This document shows, in pieces, positions 43,819-55,739 of a stretch of DNA of 64,000 nt. The notes beneath the pieces were generated by a model. It did no database searches. It saw only the letters and a program-made list of their open reading frames with translations, and was not told where the DNA came from. Location: assembly GCA_023053575.1 (NCBI GenBank), contig JAKZAP010000014.1, positions 20,548,938 through 20,612,937 of the forward strand. Direction: 5' to 3'. A program made the translations under genes and the position numbers. The first letter of the stretch is position 1; each line of letters starts with the position of its first letter. Source of the stretch: Branchinecta lynchi. Its lineage: Eukaryota > Arthropoda > Branchiopoda > Anostraca > Branchinectidae.

Positions 43819-44349
43819 ACCATTAAGCTGCTTTCACACTGAGGCGCAAGCCTTTCACACTCAGCCACGCAAGTCTTACAGCTGCGATAGAAATTATTTT
43901 AAATTAAAATATCGTAAAGATATAGTTAAGATTTTTTTTTTTTTTAACATTTAAAATAAGGACAGTGAGAGAATTACTTTCCAGTTATAAGGGGGAAGAA
44001 TAGTGAATTAAATATGAGATTATTTTTAGAAGTTAATTCAAAGAGGGCTGGAGGAGTAGCCACTGTAAGTACGAAATTGATTTCTTAGTTTTTGGATTTT
44101 TTTTGAAATACTATTAAAGTTAGTTAAATATTAACATAGATAGAACTGTATTTAGTCCATATACAGTGCTATGTATACAATTAGTGTCAATCCATAAATA
44201 TACATAAACACCGCATCCCCTGTCAGGACTAGCCACTGCGCTTTCGTACGGACGGAACACACAAACCCTGGTGGTGTGAACAAACCGACGAACCCCACAC
44301 GCAACCTGGACTGTATTGCGAACGCAAAGCAGACCTGCGTTCTCACTGT
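43819..44349 (+). other. Intron C-D; dispersed repeat fragment
   Basis: 43990-44065 resembles 34360-34500. The intron runs 43584-51831 (phase 1). Confidence 0.45.
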
Positions 44350-45313
44350 AAACAAGACCAAAGGTTTCGATGGGATCTCAAAAATTCAATATTTGATCCA
44401 GACAACTGGGTCTTGTCTTCGCCAGGTCCGGTCTTCGCCAGACTCCTTGAACATTTTTACTATTAAAATTCAGAAACAGATTAAGGCCAAAAAGGCAAAC
44501 CTCTGAGAAAATCAAGTTCAGATATGGATTCAGCATGTTTGTGTTTACCCCTATAAGTCATATCTGTTTTGACAAAAACTTCCTGCCTTGCTTCTGCCAA
44601 TTTACCGGTTTCGGCCGAATTCCGGAACCACCAGTCCGGCAAACAAAAAGAAAGCTAAAAAGCGAACTCAGCTTATCTTCTTTCCCCGATATCGAACATC
44701 TAATCAACTTCAAATTAAAATTTAACTTATACAAAATTTTCCGATTCCAGCCGGATTCCGGGCAAACTGTATGTTCGGGTAAAAAGTCATTGTCATACAC
44801 GGATTCAGCATCTCCTCTTACCCCTAATTCGGATGTCTAATCAACTACAAATACTTTTAACAATTTTCCGGTTTTGGCCGGATTCCGGGCGAACTACTTG
44901 CCCGGCGAGAAAATGGTGTTCACCGTCGTGTTCAGCATGGCGTCCTATCCTTAAACCGAACATCTCATCAACTTCAAATAACACTTTTTTTTTAACAAAC
45001 TTTCCGGTTTGTGCCGGATTCCGGGCGAACTCGTGTTCAGCATGTTTTTTACCCCACTATCGACTGTCTCATTAGCTGTTTAAAAATATTTTGCTTTCCC
45101 CTTAACTTAAACCCCCTCCCCCACCCCTAAATATAGGGCTATAAAGCCCATCTACGAAATCGACCTTACTCTTGACCAACGAATCCCCACACCAAGTTTC
45201 ATCAAAATATCTCATTCCCTTCGAGAGTTATCGTGCTTACTGACGGACGGACGGACGGACAACTTTTGCGATGTCATAGGTATCTCTCCACTTACGTTTT
45301 GGGATCCCAAAAA
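44350..45313 (-). repeat. GGATCC composite element, copy 4
   Basis: On the plus strand it begins AAACAAGACCAAAGGTTTCG and ends TACGTTTTGGGATCCCAAAA. It contains four array units (CCGGTTTCGGCCGAATTCCG at 44604; CCGGTTTTGGCCGGATTCCG at 44868), the block CATCTACGAAATCGAC and a GGAC microsatellite. The order is the exact reverse of copies 1-3. Confidence 0.85.
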
Positions 45314-46223
45314 CCCTTTCTACCCCCTCCACAATGCAAGAACAACAGACTTGAATTTTCCCGCCACAGCAAGATCAAGCGGATAAAATACAATCCGAAA
45401 ACAGTATAGCAGAAGAGGTATGTTACCTGTTTGAAGACGGTATAGTTTTTGTCCGGTTGGAAAAATAAAATCCGAAATTCAACTCGTGTGTTCTTCTGGT
45501 TTTCGGGGAGCTTTTCTCAGAGCAAATGAATAAAAGTACAACGTCCGAAATTATAGAAGCCTACCTCGCAAAAGCAAACAAATACGAAAACAAAAAACTC
45601 GGAAAGCACCGCATCTCTTAGCGCACCAGCAACATGACCTGTTCTTTGGTTACTGATTGCTGTTGTGTTTCCGAATTTAAAGAACGTTAGATACGACCGA
45701 GAATACGGCACAGATCAGAGCAAAATAACACTAAGAAGCAGTGCCAAGACCTATGCTTTGCAAACAGGACATATTCGTTGCGCCGCCCACTACGCTTGCG
45801 GCATTTAAAGCGAGACAAACTAGTGTGTTTAGAAATTTCTTGTAAAGCAAAGGTGTGGTCTGCACATACCAAGGAAACAATGGAGGTTGTATCATTTTTT
45901 TGCTGTGTTCAGAATATGAAGTGATCGGAGCCAGCGCTGGTGAACGGCTGAATGAGATTATTTATTTAATTTATTTTTATTTAATTCAAAATGACAGCCC
46001 CAGCCAACTGGGGCTGCTACATAATAACTCATTTATATACACTAAAGGGACGTTAAGTAGGGACGTTCTCTATCGCTAGTTTGTGGCGTGGCAACGTCTA
46101 GTCAAGGGCCCATAATTGTTTGATCATAGCTTGCTATTTACATATCCTACATGTGCTCAAGAATTGTTTTCTCCTTCAGTACCGTCTGGATTTCACTTTT
46201 GCAATCTCTCCTTGCCTATGGTA
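45314..46223 (+). other. Intronic, no feature recognised
   Basis: CAGAGCAAAATAACAC at 45717 is a single end of the GGTCACAC MITE family. TATTTATTTAATTTATTTTT near 45958 looks like a reversed LINE tail. No gene was recognised. Confidence 0.4.
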
Positions 46224-46431
46224 CAGTAGAGGTGTGTTTATTTGAACAGATACGTTAATGTGAACAGTGTAATTTTGCGATGGTAGAATGAAAATCCAAA
46301 TACCTATTCAGGGTTTTCAGAGACGCTTAATTACCTACTTTGGCTAACTGATAGTTGACTGTAGTCATGCTAAGTGCATGAAGATGGCAAAGTCCAAAGT
46401 CAACAAACGTTCACAAAGCACGCCTCTACTG
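46224..46431 (+). mobile_element. pogo/Tigger-like MITE, 208-bp copy
   Basis: Begins CAGTAGAGGTGTGTTTATTT and ends GCACGCCTCTACTG; TA precedes it (46222-46223), while the right TA is changed to AC. The core agrees with 23048-23387 minus its nested insert. Confidence 0.85.
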
Positions 46432-46460
46432 ACTGATACGGCTTGATCTTCACTCTAAAG

Positions 46461-46787
46461 CATTGGTTCCCAACCTTTTCCGTACCGCGTACCCCTAATC
46501 AGGGTTCAGAAAGGTTGCGGACCCCTAATCAAGGCTCAAACAGGTGCCGTGCCCCTTTTTTGACGATTTTTGTTTTACTATCTTTTTTTACCGGGATCAG
46601 AACGTCAAAATTGCGTACAATAGTGTGTCTGATTTTGAGGACAATGCTGAAACCGAGTTAGGGGTTCAAAAAGGACTGAAGCGAGGTATTAAAGCTATAG
46701 ACTCACTTGAGTTTGGGACCTTCGCCTATCCCTTGCGAGGGCCTCTCGTCCCATTCGGGTACGCGTACTACCGGTTGGGAACCACTG
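46461..46787 (+). mobile_element. hAT (Charlie-type) MITE
   Basis: Begins CATTGGTTCCCAACCTTTTC and ends CCGGTTGGGAACCACTG. CAGTGGTTCCCAACC-type ends are characteristic of Charlie-group hAT elements. The flanking 8-mers CTCTAAAG and CTGAATAG agree at 5 of 8 positions. CCGCGTACCCC and GGGTACGCG also pair. No transposase. Confidence 0.75.
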
Positions 46788-46795
46788 CTGAATAG

Positions 46796-48717
46796 TACCG
46801 TCACCACAGTCAGGTGTAAGGACGTTGTAAGTAATTTGAAGGACGTTATCGCGGTCAATTTGGTGGCTTTCAGCCATTGAGAGCACGCCGGGTCTGGACG
46901 AGCACAATACTCTTGATGATTATCTTTTGCGATGCACAATCTCCTCCCTCTCCGAGTATCTAGCGGAAGAAAGGCAGAAATGGTGTCACAGCTTCTCCCA
47001 AAGATCGCGGTGATTTATTAACACAGGATTTGAGTCGTTGAGTTGGAGTCGTACGGACACGCTTACTCCTTCTTCCTGAGGATCGCTGGCGTGTGTAGAC
47101 TTAGTCATATAGAGTATCACGACGGCCTTGCGATTGCCCGTGGAAGAACCACTTAAAAGGAATTTTCCACCGGGATTGAGAGAGACTCACAGAAGAAGAA
47201 GATCGCACTGAATTTTGCGAATTGCAAGCGAGAAAAATCATGGGCACTTGATCTAAGTATTATGTGTCAAACGAAACATAAGATGGGTACATATTATTCC
47301 AGGTTTCCCTCGCCATTTCTCTCCCCCCCCCCCTCTGTCAATCTTACCAAACCAGGTGCACTGTTATAAATAGAAGGGATTGGGAAAAAAAGTTTCTGAA
47401 ATTTGTTTTTGCCCATATAGTTTTCGTGCCCTTATTTGTGATCCTCGTAAGCTCTAATAGCCTTTCATAGTTCGCTATTGTGATTTTTTTTTTTTCTCAT
47501 CGTATGTCTAAAACTTACCTTCTGCCTCCGCTCAGTTTTAATCCGAGAAGTTTCGCTTTTAACTTACTCCTCAACAACTCACTTCATTTGACGCCATCTT
47601 TTTTCTCGAATTTCGCGCCCCGTCAACCTTTGTCTCCTAGGCGACGAAACGAGTCCATTTTCGTGATTAGATTTCGCGCTTCTTCTTCCTGAGGAAACAA
47701 AGCATAGATGAGGGTATAAGAACTATATTACGCTTGAGGATTATTTCCTGTGGGTTACAAAGGGTGTGTTCCAACCTTCTACCAATAGCTGCGAAAAGCT
47801 ACCTTCGTCCGTCTCGACCAGGGTCGGGTGATAGCAGCCTGGAATTCCTGCCAGGATTTTCAGCATCATTATCAGTTCGATACGGAAAACTGAGATCTGT
47901 CTATCTTCTTGATGAAAGTGCAGAAAATATGGGTGTTGGTAGGAGGGTGGGACACGTGCAGGGTCAAATCAGGGATCAAACGGTTTACCATTAGGCTATC
48001 AGCTTCAAATAGACGATACGATACCCCGGAGCTGGGCTGTGGTAAGCCAATGCTGGATGATAATAATTTTTTAGGGTGCGAGTAGTTGGCTCATGGTAAA
48101 AAGTTAAATGTTGTCCGGTAACGAGAATCGGGAACAACAATCATGGATTCACAGGTCACTTTTGTTTCAAAAAAAATAATAAAAGTATCTGTCTTAGATC
48201 GAATGGTTCGAATTTCATGGCGACAAAAAGACAAACTGTCCTCAGTAGTGTTCGGGTGGATCTGAGGTGGCTTGAATATTACCGCAAAGTGTTGCCAGAT
48301 CGTGATCCAAGAAAGACGCTGCTGTCTTTGAAAATACGCCAAAATTTCTTTTTAATCCAAAATCGCAAGAAATCTCATGGAAGTCTCCAAAACCTTGCAA
48401 GGATTGTCAATAGAACCCAAATAATTTTAATACGCCAGCGAAAAAAAAGTTCCGTTGTAAAATCCGCCAATATGGCAACACTGTTACCGCACGCTATAGC
48501 AACACAACATGTAAATTAGCTAGGGGATTCCCTAGTGAGGGTTGTGCGAAATGTGATACTGTAAGTTGTGCCTTGTAAATAGGGCGCGAGATACAAAATG
48601 TTCTTGAAATCGGAGAATTGAGAATTATACATTGGTTAATTTTATTAGGTAAGCTCGTTCCCGGCATGGAGCTTCTCCATAAATGGTATCCCAATTGCAT
48701 TTAATTTAGTTTACTTT
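46796..48717 (+). other. Intronic, no feature recognised
   Basis: A C-run is at 47322-47333. Open frames of up to 100 codons have no motifs and no exon-like borders that fit the gene. Confidence 0.4.
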
Positions 48718-48918
48718 TAATTTCAAAATAAATGCGGCACAACATTTCATGCGCGAGCAAATTAATTGGCACTTGTCATTAACCTGCAACTAAAACATAT
48801 ATACAATTGTCATAGAATAAATGCAGTAATTCAGGTAAGGTTGTTATGATACAAGGTAAACTGAGGCACAAAACTATTACGGTACCTTTCAGTTTTACAA
48901 GCGACAGGTGTGAGTTTT
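48718..48918 (+). repeat. Dispersed repeat, pair 1 (partner at 1913-2115)
   Basis: Shares CATTTCATGCGCGAGCAAAT, ATTGGCACTTGTCATTAACC and CAGTTTTACAA with its partner over 200 bp in the same orientation. Confidence 0.85.
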
Positions 48919-50504
48919 GGTACCTTCATAGCTACTTCCCTTGGAGGTCCGGTTCTTTCCGGTTTAAAGGGTGGAGGAAGAATGTTTTTGTACTTTATTA
49001 TACATTCCGTGGTTTGACAGAAAAGCCCCCAACTCAGACTTGATAGAAGACACCCATCACGATGTACCGGAGTTGTCGCCCCCTCGGTTTCCTCGTTGAC
49101 CTAACTGAGTCATTGTTCCCACCTGGAACATCAAGGAACTTTCCTAAACAATACCAAGGACTAAAAGGAGGGGGATCAATAAATTTGTAAATGGGATAAA
49201 GATCCCACAGCCCCCTTCCCCGCTTTCACTGTACCTGAAAACTTCGGAGAGACCATTAGTGTGTTGTACATTGATGTATGCTCCAAAGACGAAGAAGAAA
49301 CATTTACAAACGGAGACATTGTAAAGGAAACTGTCGTGTGGCAGGATGAGGCTAGAAATTGGGGTTACCACCCCTAATGCTTATTACAATTACCTTCACA
49401 AAATTGGAACGGAAATAGCCTGTTTGCAGAGCAGTGCAAAACGTGGGATATGTAAAAACCCGATCCACAACAACATCAGCCAGGCATCACTCTGTCGAAG
49501 ACAAAATTAGTGTTGACAAGAGCTACGAGCTCATATGGCACTTGCTACGAGTAGATGGGACAAGAAAATAGATGAGAACCTCACAAAATACCCCCCCGCC
49601 ATCTAAAAACGCGGTTTGGATAACTAGTTTTAATAATATATAATCTAAAAGAATATGCCACCTCTGGTCTGGTGAAGCGGAGATCCGTTTGAAGGATGAG
49701 GTAGAGCCGACAGACCTCGGAAGCAGCTCGTTGCCACTGGGTAAAATTGTAACGGCGATATAGAATTTTAAGTGAAATAGTGTTCGAGTCTCGTTGTAAT
49801 AGGGTTTCAAGTTCAAGAACTAATCGGTTGCAGGAATTGTTTGTCTGCAAAACGTAAGCAAGTGTCCCGTGCCATATCTTTGAGTTCAGTCATGATCCTG
49901 GCACGTTATGGGCATGTGGGGGGGGGGGGGGAGTGGAAGACTAGTTCCTTTGAAGGAATAGCGATCTCTTCTGCCAGGTGAACATTGTCCATTGACAGAT
50001 CTGCATATCTACTTTATACACTCCGTATTCGTAAGAATTGCGGGCACTATCCCAACTTCAATCCTTGCGCAACAATATTTGAAGGCCAAATAAAGAAAAC
50101 TGTCTATTTAAGAATTGCTAGGATTAAACGCAACCAAGTTTTCTTCCCCCTCCGTACATGGAGGGCCAAATTGTCACCTCTGCAGAGGCGTCACGTATGG
50201 GGGGGGGGGGGGACGAAGTGATTCGACTTTCATGACGGCGCCACAATTTTGTATTTCCGTTTAATCAAGAAGAGGAAAATATGGTCATGACATCTATCGA
50301 ACATTTATAAGTAGTATGTTTCTGTTATAAATTTTATGAATGTTTATAAATGTTATGAATGTTTTCATTCCAAGGGCATCTTCCCTATAAAAAATTATAT
50401 CTTTGGTTTTCTTTGGTTTTCACCATGAGGCCTCGCAAAATGGATCCTTGTAAGTCTACAAGGGTCCAACATTAGAGTACTAGATTTCTAATGTCAATTC
50501 AAAA
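48919..50504 (+). other. Intronic, no feature recognised
   Basis: Has G-runs at 49918-49932 and 50200-50212. The second follows CAGAGGCGTCACGTATG, a possible lone hAT-like end. No gene was recognised. Confidence 0.4.
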
Positions 50505-50758
50505 ATTTCTTTCTGGTTTATTTTTCGTGGTTCAAGTCCCTTGTAGCAAGCGCCGTCTATGTTATATCTAAGATCTACCAAAATTTCAGTCGATTGCAGC
50601 GTTTTAACCACTAGAAAAACAGTCGGCAATTAAAAAAAAAATTTCTTGTTTATTTGTCATGGTTCAATTTCTTTGTATAAAGCGCCATCTATGTAATATC
50701 TAAGATCAACGGAAATTTCAGTCGATTGCAGCGGTCTTACCACTAAAAAAAGTCGGTA
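50505..50758 (+). repeat. Tandem duplication of about 125 bp
   Basis: AATTTCTTTCTGGTTTATTT to AAACAGTCGG is repeated, with changes, as AATTTCTTGTTTATTTGTCA to AAAAAGTCGG. Both contain ATCTAAGATC and TTTCAGTCGATTGCAGCG. The copies have diverged. Confidence 0.85.
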
Positions 50759-51831
50759 AAAATGCTTGTCGCACGATTTATGTCTTATGTCGCATGACGC
50801 AAAACTTTGCGCGAAATCACATCAGTGTAAACAAGGGTTACGGTATGTACTGAAGTGCGTATGCCCTCAGAATCTGCGGAAATACATTTTACCTGGTTCA
50901 TTTGGCAACAGCAGACACAGGATAGATTTTTTTTTGGAAAATGTTCAAAAACATCTGTCAATGCTCCACCACATGTTAATCTATTTTATAGTTGCTGACA
51001 TATATTGCGATAAGTTTGTCGTCTCTCAGGTGAAACGTTCCACATAACGGACGAAATGAGTCAAAACCCACTTAAGGAAATAGTAGGGTATTTGGGAATT
51101 ATCTTACTTGTCTAAATCATTACGTCACGAGTTCTAGGCTAGTCGAATCAAGCAATACTTGAAATAATTACCTGTTTCGAAGAGTCGTTATTTCGAAAAG
51201 ATTCCACCATCACTTTAGTCAGTCTACAACAAAGCCCCGATTTTGGGTTGGGAAATGCTGTCGCTGTCACCTACCCCCCCCCCCCCCCCCCCCCCCTGGA
51301 GGAAAGTAACGCTCACACCGAAACTTAAATTTTTGAAAAAACTAATCATTCTTCGGGGGGGGGGGAGGGGGATTACGTGTACGTTAGGGAGAGATGGGCA
51401 TCTTTAGTCCGAACAATTAACAGACCCAGAAATAAAACTTTTACTTCACAAACGCACAAATAGAAGCTACACTGGAATAAGAAAATCTTTTTTATTTTGT
51501 GTTTTGTTTTAATTCTCGAAGTTCGTAAAAACTTGAACTACACTAGTCCAAGTATTGAAATCGACACTTCAGTAATTTCACACCAGTCTATTTGAAACTG
51601 AATATTTACGACCGTAATACGTTAAACCTCTTTCTAGTTTCCTAGAACATGGCCTACTGTACTGGGTGCCACTAATATTCAAATTATCGGTTGTTGAACC
51701 AAAGCCTTAAGCATTGCCTTATATCACAGATTTCTTTTCTCCCCCCAATTTGCTGCTAATTTTGGCTGTACGTGTAGAATTTATTGCAACTTTCGTACGA
51801 GCTATGCGTTCATTCACCTCTTTCTTTGCAG
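50759..51831 (+). other. End of intron C-D, no feature recognised
   Basis: A C-run of about 23 bases (51274-51296) is followed 60 bp later by a G-run (51356-51366); the two could pair. The acceptor region CACCTCTTTCTTTGCAG precedes exon D. Confidence 0.5.
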
Positions 51832-51989
51832 AGGAGCTGAGCCAGGCGTTTTTCCCAACTGCGGCAGAACTGTGGGCGCACCATCCGGCACTTGCCTACT
51901 CTGCGGCACTAGCGACAGCTGCCTCAGAGCACAACAACGCCGCCCTGCAGCACGCGCTCGTTCATCCAGCCCTGCATCCTCAACTGCCA
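51832..51989 (+). CDS. cpo: couch potato / RBPMS orthologue, exon D (C-terminal region)
   Basis: Two bases complete a Gln codon with exon C, then 52 codons follow: ELSQAFFPTAAELWAHHPAL, AYSAALATAASEHNNAALQH, ALVHPALHPQLP. This alanine- and histidine-rich tail has the FFP..ELW..HP..YSAA pattern and the ALVHPALHPQ motif of arthropod couch potato (from memory). The acceptor is TTTCTTTGCAG; the donor GTACGT at 51990 gives a phase 0 end, at the point where vertebrate RBPMS isoforms diverge. Without splicing, the frame reads on as VRYFGQP to a TGA at 52011-52013. The base composition is GC-rich compared with the flanks, as expected for an exon. Confidence 0.93.
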
Positions 51990-52013
51990 GTACGTTATTT
52001 TGGACAGCCGTGA
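51990..52013 (+). CDS. cpo: Possible alternative 3' extension of exon D (VRYFGQP, stop)
   Basis: If the GTACGT donor is not used, translation continues for seven codons and stops at TGA 52011-52013. AATAAA occurs at 52206-52211, about 190 bp later, a reasonable polyadenylation signal. A short end of this type would make exon D a terminal exon. This is inference; no transcript evidence is available. Confidence 0.45.
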   Translation, partial: VRYFGQP

Positions 52014-52205
52014 CTATGGGGGAATTTAGAAAAGGGGGAGGCAGGTGTAGTGATGGTGATTAAATGTTCTTTTCTGCACTTTCCACTTTTGCTTTCCCTT
52101 TCCTCATGCTTTCTCCGCTTTTTGGTATTCGATTTCTTTTGGAGCTTAGGACCTTAATGAAGCTGACTCTCAGTGTCCAGTGTCCAGATCTTTGTTCCAG
52201 CCAGA

Positions 52206-52211
52206 AATAAA
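52206..52211 (+). promoter_or_regulatory. Candidate polyadenylation signal AATAAA
   Basis: Canonical hexamer about 190 bp after the alternative stop. T-rich sequence follows further on. Such hexamers are common by chance in AT-rich DNA. Confidence 0.3.
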
Positions 52212-52840
52212 ATCTGGTGCCAGGTTTTACTGTCCCACTACCATCCAAATGACGGAAACAGGGCTTTCCCTTCTATCATCTCCTTGTCTTCGGTAAACAA
52301 CAAATTGTCTGAACAAAGTCCGTCCAGGATTTGTCTGGTTATGAAAATATCGAATCTGGTGAGAATGTGTCAGAACTCTCAAAATTTTTTACGAACATTC
52401 TGGGTAGCGGGAGCAGGAATTTGCGCGGTGAGAATTACTTGAACTCGTCATTTGTCCTTTCGTCATGACGTATAGAGTTTGGTTTGATAACTTAGAACTT
52501 GGATAATTTAATCTCCAGTATTTTGCATTCTAGCGTTGTAGTCCTCCATCGGATTTTAAGGGAGTAAAAATCTTTGAATTCGGTGATGCACAGTTAAACT
52601 TTGTACAGTGTATCTCTCTGCTACTGCAGGCAGTTCAAGCAGGCGAGTTTTCTTTTTCTGTCTTTCCCCTTTTAGCTTTCTATTCATCTAGTCAGTCCTT
52701 TCCACAGTCGCTGACCCGAAAGTTTAAATACTTCTTTGCTTCATGAGATACGCCATTTTGACAAGAAACTAAAAAAAAAAAAAAAAAAACCAAGTCTGCG
52801 TGAAACAGAGCTAGAGTAGTGGACTGAAAGACACCAATGC
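52212..52840 (+). other. Non-coding, no feature recognised
   Basis: A poly-A of about 20 bases is at 52770-52790. No downstream exon of the RBPMS type (RW..P, GW..RQ) was found here. Confidence 0.4.
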
Positions 52841-52842
52841 TC

Positions 52843-52917
52843 CCCGGATGGGATTTGAACTAGCGACCATGGACTTGGATTGCCGTGCGCTAACCAAGTG
52901 AGCTACCGCGGGGCTTG
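52843..52917 (-). mobile_element. tRNA-like sequence, probably a SINE head or tRNA pseudogene
   Basis: On the minus strand, CCCCGCGGTAGCTCACTTGG and TTAGCGCACGG (A box) are followed by GCTAGTTCAAATCCCATCCG (B box) and GGGGAGC. Acceptor ends pair over about five bases, but the T stem and D stem are poorly paired, so a working tRNA gene is unlikely. Confidence 0.4.
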
Positions 52918-55170
52918 TGAACATAGTTTGAATAATTACATTTTTACGTATAATCAGGGTTTACTGTTTACGCATGATTGAAGAATACTGCTAAACGTAT
53001 TGATCGGCTGCAAAATCTTCAGACCATAATTAAAAGTTTCAACTTACGATTGTTTTGGGATTAGGGTATTTGAAAATGGAAGTTTACGATACTTGAGCGG
53101 GAACGAGCCAAACTAATATAGGACATTGACGAGTAAAACGACATATTGATTGGGATGCTAATCTTTGCCCCGTTTGGATAGTTTTATTTTAAGGCATGCT
53201 AGACTGCATAGCACCCTACAGCTTCAGCGGCAGTTATGGCAGGATTATAATTTTATGAAGACACCGATAAGTCTGACGTATCCTCCCTCATCAGAGCTCC
53301 TGCGAAACCATTTGTTCTTGTATGTCTTCCATCACACCTTGCTTTCTTTCTCGCTTTTTCTCCAAACCCTCTAAATCTCTAAGAGCTTCATAACTGTCAG
53401 CAGAAACGCGGATTTTCGTAATTGAGGGGAAATGCCTTGGAAACATGAGGGCATTATGAGGTTAGACAAAGTCAGTTATTTGTCAACGACCAGCTGGAAG
53501 ACTGATAGAATGTGTTGGATTATACGAATGGTTAGGGGGATTGCTAATAACCCAGTTCGCCCTTTTCAAATTCAGCGCCTGGAAACGCTACTTCGAGTTG
53601 ATGCGTAAAACTCATCACCAAGACAAGATTAAATAAATTAAGTATTGGCAGCCTAGATGATGGAATAAAAATATGACAAGCTGATTAATAAATAAAAATA
53701 CCGTATTATCAGAACCAAGCTTTGTCGAAGAGTTTCAAGCGGCAATTGGGAATAGTGTTTCCGGTCATATGCTACATTAATCCCGCTAGGATCTCTGATG
53801 TGGTTTCGAGGGTGCTGGGTATGGCTAGGTCTTGAATAGGGTCATTGGGACCTGGTGGATAGCGTGGAAAACTGAAGACCGGCGGGCCTGACCTTAGGTT
53901 CCACTCTCAAAACCAATCAACAAAACGAGGGGTAGGGATGGTAGGTAGCCTAGGACTGAGACGCACTCTTCTCTTCTCTCTCTACAAAATATGAGTTGAT
54001 TTTGTATGAGTTTGCGTTTGTATAACATCACCTCTACGTTTTCTGTACGCCAAGCTTGGTAGTTTCAGTTGTTGCAAGCGTTCTCTGTATGGGACATCCT
54101 TCATGCCTGAGATAAGATTTTAGGTTATTTTTAAGTGTAGATGTAGAGACGAACTGGAATCAAAAGATGTTAGTCGTATGATGCAGAAGTAACAAGTCGA
54201 TGGGGCGTTTTCCTGATTGAAAACCTTGCATTTTGTGCTAAAATGAATTTTCCAGGTAAATATCGTAATTTGCCTTGATTGAAAACATGTTTTCATCTTG
54301 CAACCATGGTAACGAGGAACTCCAATTTTTGAACCGCTATTTAATAACCACTCCTTACGTCATTTGTTCGAAGAAAACTCCTTTGCTGACTCCCCCTCAA
54401 CGGCGCACGGTTTAATTATATAATATGTAATAATAATAAAATGAAAACAGCAAAAAGGCACACACTCGTATCAGGACCTTTTATTTCAAATGATGTAGAT
54501 TTTTCTTATACTTTCCTCGACACAGTAATGACTCTCTCCTTGCTTTACACTGTGTACCGGTAATTCCTTGCTCTGTTATCATTTGGTTGATCCTCGCTTT
54601 ACGCTACACCGTTTTTGGGGAGAAGGTTTACGATATTATACATGCTTGTGATAGACGATAGTTGAGCATTGAACAACGAAAAACATGCAAAAAGAAGACA
54701 ATAGATTAGTGTAACTTGTATATATTTACGCAAGTTTCTCATTCTGGCTTTAAATTAGTTCATGGAAGCACTGCCAGCATAATTTAGCTTATAATTTGAA
54801 CTTTATCAACCCTAATAAAAGATCTTTCTAGCAAAAGTATGTATTGCCAATTACCGACATTGTTTACAACTTTCAAGTCCGTTTCTTTCTAAACTCACAA
54901 ACTTGCCAGACCTGACGCGTAAATCAAACTAAGATTCTTATTCTTCAGTAATTAAATGATTAGACTCAGTCGAGAACTGATAACCCTGTTGACAGGAACA
55001 TACATCATCGGATGACATAAGGTAACATAATGAAGAACCAAGCTAATAGTCCCGTCTGAATTCGGATCTGTCAGATTTCTTGACGTTTTGGCGTCTGAAG
55101 TTGCTTGATGTCTGTCCCAATTCTGAGGATATCCAGTACGTGTACTGTGTTGGAGTGCTCTAAATAAATG
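52918..55170 (+). other. Non-coding, no feature recognised
   Basis: I saw no exon, RNA gene or element borders in this 2.25 kb. Short open frames lack motifs. Confidence 0.4.
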
Positions 55171-55174
55171 TTAA

Positions 55175-55619
55175 AGTTTAACTGAAAAGCAAACTTATTT
55201 TTGTATCATTTAGTTTGAATACGCTGAGTTATTTGGATTCTGCTAAGAGATTTTTTGATATTCCACTATCTGCTCTCGTAGTGAGGTTCAGAGTATCTAC
55301 GGCTGTGCCCACAGCGTAAATTCTACTATGACGCGGGATATTTGAATCAGCACACAGACGCGGCGTTTTAGTGGGCGATGGTAAGCTTGGCGAAGACTGC
55401 TTAGTGCCTGAACAAAAAAATGTTCATAAATCTTTTTCGTCAAGCATGTGACACAGGTAGTACCACAAATCTGACAGGGAAATTCCACCATTTGAAAATT
55501 GGTTATTCGTGAATAGTGGAGCAACAAAGTAACGCATTTTAATCGGGTCTTCAAGCCTCTCTAAGTAAATAAGTGAGGGGTAACAAGACTGTCCCTTCTC
55601 TGCCCTTTTCAGTTAAACT
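55175..55619 (+). mobile_element. piggyBac-like MITE, copy 3 (intact reference)
   Basis: 445 bp, begins AGTTTAACTGAAAAGC and ends CCCTTTTCAGTTAAACT; the 15-bp inverted termini are perfect. TTAA is at 55171-55174 and 55620-55623. The interior aligns with copies at 7012 and 37665 (GGATTCTGCTAAG, AATTCTACTATG, GGGAAATTCCACCATTTG). Confidence 0.95.
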
Positions 55620-55739
55620 TTAAGAAAGGAACGGCTGGAATGTGAAATACTTTTTTTCGCAGAAGAGCAGCTCGTGTTCACTTTCATGTCACGTGTCCTG
55701 AAATCTCGTAAATTAATAAATGGGACCTGCCGAGCAGAC

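Noticed and set aside
21930..50215. Single CAGNGGCG ends followed by G-runs at 21933, 25643, 39425 and 50183 as further hAT copies
   Set aside because: No matching opposite end or 8-bp duplication was found for any of them.
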